Shown here: positions 1-10,529 of the stretch, in pieces
Position numbering within the stretch: position 1 is the first letter of the stretch
How the letters are laid out: every line of letters starts with the position of its first letter
DNA from: Clavelina lepadiformis
Lineage: Eukaryota; Chordata; Ascidiacea; Aplousobranchia; Clavelinidae
DNA length: 64,000 nucleotides
NCBI RefSeq assembly: GCF_947623445.1
Contig: NC_135245.1
Coordinates: forward strand, 4,409,501 to 4,473,500
Reading direction: 5' to 3'
The notes under the pieces: generated by a model
What the model saw: the letters and a program-made list of their open reading frames with translations, nothing else
Told to the model about the DNA's origin: nothing
The model's database searches: none
Position numbers and translations under genes: made by a program

Positions 1-551
1 CTTTTATCATACAGTAGAATGCATGCAACTGGAATGAAAGCAACAATTTTGTTAAAACTGACCTTAAATGGCAAGCCACATAACGCAGTAATTTTTTCTG
101 GATCCATAGAAACAAAATCAATAACTAGAAAGATATGCAAACATATTAAAACAATACATGGCATATTGCTTTATGATATAACTTTGGACTCAGTTAATTT
201 TAACTGAAACAGTTTTTGATGAAATCTGAACGAAAGTGCGTCATAAGTAAAAACACTTTTTTCTATATTACATGAGAAGCCAATACGACAACATAATATT
301 AAAAGCTACATTATATCACTTTGGTCATATCACAATAATTGAAATTCAGGCTTTTAAACCACAGACATTGGCAAAGATACGCATTTGTAATCAAACATGC
401 CACAAAACATGCTGTAGAGTGGAATATAAAAATATTGAGAACATAACTTATAAATTAAATCTGTACCTTGTTTTATTCCTTTAGAGGTTAGTTGCATGAG
501 AATTTCACTGGTAAGCGCTGGACACATTCCAGCTAACAGCTGAATTGGCAT
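1..551 (-). CDS. RAD51D: RAD51D-like recombinase paralog, 5' exons only (partial)
   Basis: RAD51D is a RAD51 paralog of the BCDX2 complex that supports homologous recombination in the nucleus. Three exons join in phase on the minus strand. Exon 1 (551 down to 467) starts with ATG and encodes MPIQLLAGMCPALT followed by SEILMQL. Exon 2 (124-63) encodes VIDFVSMDPEKITALCGLPF. A third exon begins at 28 and runs off the left edge. Splice signals are a GT donor below 467, AG/GT around exon 2, and an AG at 30-29. The pattern G-x-CP-x-LT, then VxDxVSxDxEx(8)CGL, matches the RAD51D N-terminal helical domain as I recall it. The Walker A and B motifs would lie left of the window, so the ATPase core cannot be checked. 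Recognition rests on about 50 residues; another RAD51 paralog is less likely. Upstream of the ATG no TATA box is evident. Confidence 0.72.
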
Positions 552-611
552 TTTAAAGGCAGCAGCAGAATCGCAAAAACCACATTTGATCTATATACAG
601 AAATTCGTTGA

Positions 612-1335
612 ATACACCCTTTCAAAGTTACAGTCTGGGTGGCAAGATTTTTTTGATCGATTATACTTAAGCAAAAAAGTCCTAGATTCCAGTCTAGACA
701 ATGAAAAATGTCAAGCCACCTTGATTCTTCTTTTATTTAAAAGCGTTCTGGGCATTGAATTGTAAATATTTTGCTACAAGATAAAAAAAAATTGGAAAAA
801 TGTTGCTTAGTTTTTATTTTACAGTGGCTCGAATCCTACGCTCTGGACTTGTTTGAAACAAAGTCAAAGTCAGCATAGCATGTGGTGTAAAATGCGTGAA
901 AGTTTGCATGGTATCTGTGAAGCATTTGAATATAATGATTTGGTTTGTATTCACTTCTAGTCGATTATTTTAACCTTTGCTTGACATGCAACACAAAATT
1001 AGTCTATGTAACACGCCGCAGAAAATACCCGAACTCCTACGCATTTTACGCTGCATGTCTCGCCGACCACGTATCTAGACATTAAATTCAACAATTCCAG
1101 TATGTAGGATTCAAACCACTGTAAAATAAGACAACATATTTTCAAAATTTTTTTATTGTGTGAAGGAATTCATATGCAACTCACCTGAGCAAAACCTTTG
1201 CAATCCAATGCCCAGAACGTTTGTAATTTAAAAGAGAATCAAAGTGGGTCGAAAATTTCCATAGTTAACTTTCGGCAATCGAAAAAATCTTGCCATCCCA
1301 AAAAAATGGCGGCAGTAACTCGGAAAGGGTCTATT
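612..1335. repeat. Near-complete palindrome (foldback / MITE-like element)
   Basis: Two arms of about 320 bp, roughly 612-930 and 1010-1335, are inverted copies of each other around a centre near 970. Matching landmarks are ACCCTTTC near 616 against GAAAGGGT near 1323, GGCAAGATTTTTT at 641 against AAAAAATCTTGCC at 1283, GTTCTGGGCATTG near 745 against CAATGCCCAGAAC near 1206, and TTTTACAGTGG near 818 against CCACTGTAAAA near 1116. The arms have small indels, and many differences are CG versus TG/CA. No open frame of note lies inside. I read it as a foldback or MITE-type transposon. A hairpin-RNA source is an alternative. Confidence 0.75.
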
Positions 1336-2201
1336 TGAACTGTTATATGAACTATTAACTACTATTTTGAACGATTGAGCTGGCCGTGCTAGTTGTTATC
1401 AGCAAGTTGCTAACATTGTTATTTCTGTGTACATTTTAAGCCTATTTAGTTTTGTCACATTTCCTGTAATTTAGCGTATGCTAACCACAACTGAAAAAAA
1501 AACAACTGGCTTTGTATTTTCATACTATTCGGCCAAATTGAAAATCATAGCTCATTGATCCATTCATTACAGGGACATTCCCTATAGTGAAAAACATCTT
1601 TGGATTAACCTGCGAAAATTGCAACTGTACGGTGTTTTCCGTCATTGCAGAATTCCTTATCCTTGATATTATTTCAAACAACCAAATAAATGCTTTTCTT
1701 TTAAGAATGGTATAATCTTACATTCATTATGTTAATGTTTTTGAATAATGTTAAAATAACCCTATAACCGATTGGTACATTTCAAAGGTTTTGTATCAAA
1801 AATAGCTTCGCATAATTTTCGGATTAAGCTAACGAGGAACCTTAGTCAAAAGAAATCATTCGTGGTAGGCTATAAATCGCTTCTACAAAACCTAAGAAAG
1901 ATGTTTCAAACGACAATTTACGATTCCGATGCCAGCAGAAGCGTTTAAACTTTAGCCGTGAGAACTGTTGCCACTGGCTACGCTGTACAAACAAACTTAC
2001 GCGCCAAAGCGTTTTTGGAGACTAAAGCATGCGACTCCTTTTGTGGTATGAAAAGCGGACGATGTTGTTTGTGTGAGGCAGTAGGAGTAAAGAGACTTCG
2101 TCGGGTTGGTAAAAAAGCTTTAAGAAGTGGGTTTCCAACGCTTTGAAAGGCAGGTAAATACCGGGATGACATGTATAGAATAGATGCTGAAGAGTGTGGA
2201 C

Positions 2202-2925
2202 CAGTGCTGAGTGGTTCTCAAACTTTTATAACTCACGACCCAATTTCATGTGTAGAGTTGAAATCGCGGCCCATCTCGATCACACAGATTGCATTTAAGA
2301 AAAAGGAAATACATTTCAATATTGTTTACTTTATCTTATGAATTCGTCACATTTTGCATAACATATATTTTCATAGCTCACATTAATGGGACGAATTTTG
2401 TTTACTCTCTGGAAGTAGTTTGATACGTGGTTCAGTGCTGGACAAACCACTATCATGTCGCCGTCCTTGTCTAGCTTATTTTTGTTTTTTGTATTAAACT
2501 ATTGTGGAGAATGCCTGCTTATGGAGATAAGTGGACAGTTAAGAGTTACGACATTAGCAATTTGAGATTTAGTATACAAGTGCACAACCACAAAATGCCT
2601 TTGTATACTAGACCCCAGCTACTCAAATTTTGACGTCATCTGATTGTGCACTTGTATGATAGACCCCAATTTGATGCCAGTTTTTGATAGTTCACTGTGC
2701 GATTAATACATTTGGCACCAAAATTTGTTCAATAGGTTAATTTTACACCCACTTGATTTGCCGCGTTTGTCTCGAAAAAAAAAATGACATTTCAGTTAGC
2801 TATTGCCATTTGTTAATTTTGTTTTTTGAATTCTGAAAAAGATTATGTTTTAAAATTTGCTGTCAGATGAGCTCATGGTCCAATGAAATGCCCTTGGCAA
2901 CCCAACCCTGAGTTTGAGATCCACT
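2202..2925. mobile_element. hAT-type non-autonomous transposon (MITE)
   Basis: The left end reads CAGTG, then TGGTTCTCAAACTTTT. The right end is the reverse complement, AGTTTGAGATCCACTG. Ends of this form (CAGTGG-TTCTCAAACT) are typical of hAT superfamily elements. The flanking 8-mers GTGTGGAC and GTGTAGAG agree at six of eight positions, as expected for a decayed 8-bp target duplication. No transposase frame is present. A smaller internal repeat occurs at about 2571-2672: AGTATACAAGTGCACAA is inverted near 2643, and TAGACCCCA occurs twice. Confidence 0.55.
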
Positions 2926-3253
2926 GGTGTAGAGTCTTTCAAAGTCGTAAAAAGCTATTTATCTGATGCGCACTTTTTCTGAAAATACTGAGCTTATACA
3001 TGCTTGATAAATTTCAAAATTACTGATGATATTTAGTCTATGGTGAAACCATGAAATTATTGTGCCTACGAAGAGCCTATAAAATTAATGTGCCTATAAT
3101 ATATTGTAGGATTATATTGGCCTATAGCTTCCAAATTTGCTGTTTTACATTAATCAATGTTACTACTTAAAAATAATCATTAATGCGTTATGTTGGAAAA
3201 AATTGCATGGATTTTATTGCAATGGATTTTATTTGAAACTAAATTTTTTAGAT

Positions 3254-3684
3254 ATGTCTCCGTCCATTGAAGATGTACGCAATTACATTGTTATCAAACC
3301 CGTGCCAGCATGGAAAGAAGCAACTGACTCTAAACTTTCAGCTCGAAGCTTGCAAAACTATGCTTTGACATTGCCAACCCGATACCAAGTGTTCAAAGCA
3401 AATTATGCAAGAAGGTTTGCTTACTTTGTAGCAGGCGTTTCATTAAATGTGAATTCTTACATCAAGTTTGTACATACTTTTTAAAAAAATAAGGCATTTG
3501 TAAATGATTATATAGCATTTGCCTTGGCGTATGTCGGGGGAATTTTTTTATAATAGCTATTTTTGTTTACTACTGTATGGGATTCACCCTAAAAAAATGA
3601 TCTTAGTTTATATCTCTGTGTAACAGACTGGAAATCCTGCAAGTAAAGCTAGATACATGATAATGATTTGACTAGATTTTATGG

Positions 3685-3725
<41 letters not shown>

Positions 3726-6700
3726 ATACCATAGTTTTGCCAAACGTGTGAATATGACTGCTGATAAAAGTTATTTGACCGACTGATATATCTGTTGCAC
3801 ACCTTTACAATCTGGATAGTGCTTAAAATATGACATATCATGCTATACTGTTAAACTCAAACTTGTTAAAAGTTGCTGTTATTGACATAAAATCCATGTA
3901 CTTGAAGCTCATAATCTGGTTTTTCTTTTGTATTAATATAGTTCATGTACATGTCGCAGATTACAACAAATGAACACACAAGGATACAGTTCTGCATCAT
4001 GGAAACCATATGAAGAAGTGGGAAAACCATTATACCTCAGCTCCAAAACTTTACTACAAAATTCTCTGGGTCAAATGACAGACAACGCTCAGAAAAAAGA
4101 CAGACTTGGTGAACAGTCGAAAAAAGACACTGACAAGCCCCACACTGAAAAGGTGGTAATGTCTTAAACTTACACCCATTTGCATATACATATTTCAAAA
4201 CATGCTAGTGTGTGACTGGCTTAGTCTGGTTTTGCATACATCTAATATCCATTCAGGCAACCTTGAAATTTGGAACAAACACTGCTTCAAAACAGTCCAC
4301 TGAGCCAGATTCTCCACCAAGTAAAGCCAAAAAAGCAGCCAAATATATATCAACGGCTTCTTTCCTTATGAAGCACAGACAGCATGAGTATGTTGACAGT
4401 ATTTTTCTATTGCATATACTATTATACAGAGTTCTACAAAAACAAGCTTATGGTCTTACAATCTTATCACCTGTTGTTTAAGACTTATTTATTCTTTTTA
4501 TAATTTTGCTTTGATACAAAATGTAATAACTTAAGTCTTATTTATGTTACCTGAGTATGTATTAAATGTGTCGTCGTGCATTTTTATACTAGTCAGCATA
4601 TGTATTCAATTAAATTTCACACATCAACAAAATAAAAATTGCATATGCGATTAAAAGTATGAGATGTTTAAACGTGTACTTCCATGTAGTTTTTGGAAAA
4701 CTCCAGTTGTACTTTTTTCAGGGATTTGCAAAATATTGTTAAAGACCTTGACGAAGTAAGAGAGACAATGAATTGTGTAAAAATGGGACATGCTTTGTTT
4801 CCAATGCTGGAAAATGAACAAAACAAACGTGACAATGCTTTTCTTGTCGACAAGCAAAACCAATTAAGAGATTTGAAGAAAGGTATAAGTATTTCTTTTA
4901 GCTTCTTGTCAATTGTCGTAACGTGGGCGTTGAGTGATGATATACAAAACGATTGCACATAAACATCATTACTCTACTAGAGAATTAACTTCGCAAAGGC
5001 TTAGATGTATTTTACACGGGGATCACAGGGGTTGTTAGTTCAATGAAGTAAAGCAAAGATTTGCAGAACTGAAATAGTTTCCTGAATCAAAATGGTTGGC
5101 TTCGATGTCACATATTTCTTTAACCCTTCCCCAATTCCCCCATCAATTATTATCGAAGGCTTAAATTCTTTTCCCGTGTTTACTTTAACTGGCCAAACAC
5201 GCCCCGAGATTGTGTTTAGTCGGCTCGGGTTTCCATTGTCTGCTTTTTATCGAACAGGAATGCAAATTCAAAGCGTTGCCGATGACGTCATTGGTGAGAA
5301 GGAGGACGAAGAACTGAAGCAACGACGCCCGTCGTCCAGGCAAATGTCGCTCAGACGAGCTGGCAGGTAATAGTTATAATAGCCTCAACGAATCATCAAG
5401 TAAAAACAAGTGCGAAAGGCCTTCTGTTACAAAAATGGAAAACATTGATATAGATGTGATTGTCCGCAAAGACGACTCCATACGATGTTGTATCAGCTTT
5501 ACCATTGCATTTTCTATTTGTTAGTACTATAGTAGGCATGTCAACTTTTATGCCTGTCTTTTAAAATTGATAATTTTCCTGTTTCAGCACTGCAGTGCGA
5601 CGTGCGTTGCCATATCTACTCACGCAATGCGAAAGGTTCTCCGGCGGTACGTTGGATTAACAGTGTCAATTGACTTATATCGTTGTTTTCCAGTCGAGCA
5701 TCAAATATTACCTCAATCAGTGCTGTTTCGGCACCTTCGCCAGCCCCAGGTATGGTTGCTCAAAAGGCGGAAGTAAAAAAGACTTTGGCGGACCAGGCCC
5801 GTCCTTATACTCCCGTGCACTCGAATATTAACGTCTCTATTGAGTCGGACAACTTGCACTTCGGGTAAGACAAAAATTGTGTTGTAGATTACTTTGAAAA
5901 CGACTTTGAAATACGATGTATGATATTTGGTGCAACTTATAGCAATATGGTGGAGGGGGTTTATTTCTAGCGAACGCCGTGTTACTTGTATATTACAGCA
6001 TTTGGAAGCAGTTGTGCGTCCTACATTGGATTTTAGAAGCTTGCAAGTTGGAAGCGAGTGGCGACTCTCACCATCAGTATGTTTGTGACATGAATTGCTT
6101 TTTTATTTTTTTATGAACGATTCTCTTCTTCTTGCAGCAAAGTTATGATCCCATTGTCCAATTGCTGGGATGAAAAAAATCCCGGAGGAAGGACCAGGGA
6201 TTCAAGAATCGTACTCCAGGAGAAGAGGAACAACAGCAAATGGATAAAATTTACCAAAAATCCATCCAACAAAATGCCGAGGTCCACTTAATTTTAAAAA
6301 CACTATTTACTAGCACGGTGACACTTGAACCGAAAATTCAAAATTATTATTTAATTATGTTGGTTATGTGCAGTATTTACTGTTAATTATACTGCAAGTA
6401 TTGTCGGACCTTGGTATTAGATGTTTTAAGCTTGGACAGTAAAGTAAAATACTCGTCAGTTTTCACAAAGCTTTTTGTCATACACTTACAGGAGTAAATC
6501 CCGACGAAAAATCACCACATATCCGTCACATCAAACTGGTATTCGTCGAAATGCAAGTTACGCGAGTGAACTGGGATCTTATCAGGGCGAATCGTCGGCA
6601 AGACAAAGGTAGAAAACTGTCAAGAAATAGAGCTATGTGTCGATGAAACTGGATGTAATACGCGTCACAAAATCCGTATGCGATATGTATGTATCGGAAC

Positions 6701-9700
6701 ATCTGCGTATACACAGCAGGGCCGGACTTAGCAAGCGCGAGGCCCAATACAAGAACCATGGCGGGACTTCTTGCCCATTCTGAATAACTTAATGTAATAA
6801 TAACGTTAACCAAATGTTACCTCTTTGCTTCGTGGTATCTTATCAACAAAACATTGTCTTTCGAGAACCAATTGTGAAATAACACTGCGATTTACGCAAT
6901 ATAAAAGCTAAATTGTTAGTTTTGTTTTTGGGCGAAGTAGGGCGTGGCCCGGAAAAGCGCGTGGCCCAACACAGTCGCATCGCTCGCATTGGCACCAGGC
7001 CCTACCAGCAGAAACTCGCGTTAACTCGATTTCATCGATTTTCTCGATTATTCGAAACTTCGTTTAAGTCAGCCAGTAATCTGTAGACATGGCCGAGGAT
7101 ACTTAGAGCTATCATATCACAGTTGACCATTACCGCTGCTACGGTCAACGCCATAGTCACGTTGTACAGTAATGCTTTTATATCAAACAAATTTTTATCT
7201 CTCCTATGAAAACCATCCTCATCACAGGTTTATTGATTACTAGAAGTCAATTTATTATCGCCCAGTCACATTTTCGTGGAAATGTGCTGTTATTTTACGA
7301 ACTCTGAATAACTCAAAGTTATACATAACTGATCCGTTCGGCTTCAAGTTAACCAGCTTCCGCTGCATATAACGCTAATAAATATAAACACCAGCGTTTA
7401 TTTTGCTTCTTTGTTCTTTTTGTTTATTTACTTGTTTTTATTCTTGTTCTTCCCTTTTTATTTATTCAGAATTTCAAGACCACCATCTGCGCGTTCCGTT
7501 ACACTCAACATCTTTCAACAACTGGAGACGCAGGATCAGAGCATTGAGGATTACACTGGCGAGTATGTGGGCTTAATCCGTCCATCCAGACCGTCCAGCC
7601 CAGGTCAATCGTCGATTGCCACGACAGTGGTCGGTGGGACCGTGGCGGGCAGTGACATAGGTATGTTCAGCAAAGCTATAGGCCAGTGTTTCTTAACGTG
7701 GGACCCGGCGAAATTTTGGCGGAGCTTGGCAAAAGTTTGGTGGAGTGTTTGAATGTAAATTTAACGAAGACATATGTGAACACTTTTTGCAACTTTCACT
7801 TTAAAATTGGGCGAGAATGCAACTGTACCTGTTAAATAGTGTCCTTAGGAGAAAGGCCATCCCCCACTCCTCATGAACCCGATTGTTTTATATGTTTGGA
7901 GGCCATACGCTTTTTTCATCTTTACTCCTTTCCCTTCATCGCATTCCCTTGTTTGCGACCACTTATCCGCTATAATATAACTGAGAAAAACATGCAATAA
8001 GTGAGTATATGACGTTTCAAAATCGTTTTATACGGCGATTCAAAATTATTTATCATAAATAGCTAGTTTTTGTACGTATGAATAAGAGATACATATTTTA
8101 TATCGAGGCGTTCTAAAGCCGATTGTGAGACATAAAAATCCAAAATTTTTGCACTTTGTACATTTTGAGGGAGGTGCCATGTGGGTAAAAGTAGGGGATA
8201 TAAATTCAGCTTTCACAAACGTTTGGCCGCCCCTCGGCTTAAACGTAGCACTAAATACACCACTGATGGTGGGGCGAACAACGTTTTTGAAAGTAAAAGT
8301 GGGGCCTGAGACAAGAAAGGTTGAGAAACACTGCTGTGGAATTTTGTTTTAATAATGATATACCATGGATTTAGTTGTTATAACCTTTTGTCATGTAATC
8401 GTAAACGTGTTAAAATTCATAAATTGCGGCAATGATGCAGTATTTAATAGTAAACGAGATGCTGTGCCGCCGTAATAACTTGCTAAATTTGGTTTGAAAT
8501 TATTAAATCAAATTCTTAACATTGAAAGGCGATGACGATAATGGAACTGACGTCATTGATGGCAGCGAAGCAGAGCGCAGATATCCCCAGGAAGACTTTC
8601 TTAATGAAAAGGACTACCACGAACATTTGAAGAAGCTTCTCTCTACTGTTAAAGAGAGCGTGGACAACGAGATGCAGAAGCGGGAAAAGACAGCTTATGT
8701 TGTCGCCAAGGTCAACAACCGGCTGCCGATGTCTGTCTATGATTGTAAGTACTACCGCGCATGCTTTCGCTTTGTCTGTTACACGATGCGCGTTTTTATT
8801 GTCAAAGTTTTTTCATTGGAAACAGCTTACGGCGAAATTCATACTATTCGTTTATTGTTGCAACGTACGTGCCTTTTATGATTTGCCTGAGATTTTTATC
8901 TCACAAGCGACCAACCTAAACACTTCGTTATGCGTTCTGTAGTGAGTAACAAATCTATGCTATCAAGATTCCAAATGTAAAAAATACACATTTCTTTAAG
9001 GGTCTCGGAGTAGTTATTTCAAAATCGGCAAGAAAGAAGTAAATATCTCAAAGATCGTTGTACCGGCGGCCACCCCGGTAACCGATTACAGCGAAGTAAA
9101 ACCTGTTAAGAATTCTCTTTCAACAACGCGAATTCGTCCCCACACGGCCGCCGTTGCACGCAGAAGGTAAATTTAATGAAGATTATACGGTACTTTCTCT
9201 GGTAACGGTCGACATTAACAACGATTAAACGGTTTAGCAGTTTCTCTTTCATCTCGGTAGGTACAATAATTACATCACCGTTAAATAGATTTATGCAGTC
9301 AACATTCATTTATCCAATCATATTGCGTATTGCAATAATTTATGACAATTTTTCAGAGACTCTATCCAAAACTCTGTTGAATCAGGACCTGTGCGGCCTG
9401 GTTCGGCTTTTCTTGCTTCAAAGCCAAAACCGAAGCGACCGATGAGTTCACCGGCAAAGCTTGCCTCTCAGTTCACTTTCAAATTTTCGAGTGAAGAAAA
9501 AGAGAAAAATTTGGGCCAGATCCGCGAGAAATTTGACGAAATCAACGACTCGAAAGCTTTGCAACTTCATAATCAACTTACAAGTCTCGATATGTGCGAT
9601 GTTTATCTTTTTTGTTTTGTGCTTACCCGCTTGACATTTTACATCTAGTTTCTACTAAATCAACTTTCTGTTAATATTTTTCTAATGCTACCAGTACCAA

Positions 9701-10529
9701 TATACATTTGTTACACAATACAATGGAAGTTGGTTTACTCAACTTCGTTTAATTTTTTGGATAACTTAAAGCAAAACAACTCAATGATATTTTAGGCGGA
9801 GAAAGAAACGCATGAGAGTGAAGTTCGACACTTTGAGCATGACAAGCAGCATGCAGAGAGACCTGAGAGGAATGAGAGAAGCTGCAATCATGACCTTGAA
9901 GGAAGAGAAAGAATCAAAAAAAAAGAGGTCGAATCTGATCACTTGTGATTGGTTAGTAAACTTGCAAAAAACCTTCATTTTTCTATTTATAAGGTTTGTA
10001 ATTTTTTATCATAGTTTGCCAACAAAAGAATTCAAAATTGAAAAAATGTGTAATTTGCGTTTTTTATTTTTCTGCATGATACTGATTCATACTACAGTGC
10101 GCAGTAAATACTACAAAATAACATTTTTACCTTTTCAGTAGGCCGTGTATAGTACAACAAAAGTAAAACACGGAAATATTCTAATTCCGATTTTAAAGCA
10201 ATTTTCTATCTATTTTCAGGTATAGCACTTTGACGGAACATCTTCCTTACGATGTACACAATGACGAAAATTGTAATGTTATCCTGGAAAAACTGGGTAT
10301 GTTAGGTATTGAAATGGCACAAAGCATGTATCGTGTCACACCTGACGCGTTCCTTAGTGCCTTGCGGGGTCTGAGACCGTGGGAACTTTGCTCTCCGGAT
10401 GTTAGTGGAGCTGTGGAGTTCATTCGGAAGCATGTAGCGAAAATGGATGAAGCTGAATTTGATGAATGGAGAAATTCAAGAATTAACCAGACAGACCCGA
10501 TAATGGGGAGTGACAGCAAGATAAAATGA
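3254..10529 (+). CDS. Coiled-coil protein, probable CCDC60-like (DUF4698), 14 exons
   Basis: Fourteen exons join in phase into about 820 codons: 3254-3414, 3960-4152, 4257-4387, 4722-4882, 5258-5366, 5694-5864, 6138-6281, 6492-6608, 7470-7660, 8529-8744, 9001-9166, 9357-9593, 9796-9951 and 10220-10529. The 9796 exon could instead end at 9927, also in phase. A non-coding exon probably lies upstream, because an AG acceptor sits two bases before the ATG. The N-terminus (SPSIEDVRNYIVIKPVP) and the C-terminal segment around RPWELCSPDV resemble CCDC60 proteins as I remember them. The middle is rich in K, R, E, S and P and probably forms coils with disordered linkers. Vertebrate CCDC60 is about 550 residues, so this protein is longer. 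No enzyme motif, signal peptide or membrane segment is visible. The function of the family is unclear to me; the gene structure is firm, the name is not. Confidence 0.6.
3689..3724 (+). repeat. (TG)18 microsatellite
   Basis: Uninterrupted TG dinucleotide run of 36 bases in the first coding intron of the CCDC60-like gene. Confidence 0.95.
6716..7010. mobile_element. Possible decayed DNA-transposon fragment
   Basis: The left edge has CAGGGCCGGACTTAGC followed by GCGCGAGGCCCAA. The right edge has CGCGTGGCCCAA and then GGCACCAGGCCCTACC, which is roughly the inverse. This start (CAGGGCCGG) is common in hAT-like MITEs, but the arms match poorly and no target duplication was found. It lies in an intron of the CCDC60-like gene. 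Confidence 0.3.
7684..8333. mobile_element. hAT-type MITE inside an intron
   Basis: The terminal inverted repeats are CAGTGTTTCTTAAC at the left and GGTTGAGAAACACTG at the right, the classic end type of hAT/Charlie-like elements. The interior has no transposase frame. The flanking 8-mers CTATAGGC and CTGTGGAA agree at only half of their positions, so the target duplication is uncertain. The element sits in the intron between the exons ending at 7660 and starting at 8529 of the CCDC60-like gene. Confidence 0.55.

Noticed and set aside
8697-8942. Second reading frame across the 8529-8744 exon
   Set aside because: It is out of phase with the neighbouring exons; the exon reads cleanly in the frame ending at the GT donor at 8745.
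9812-10141. 109-codon frame read straight through as one exon
   Set aside because: Only the first part is coding. A donor at 9951 (or 9927) joins in phase to the exon at 10220, and the rest is AT-rich intron.
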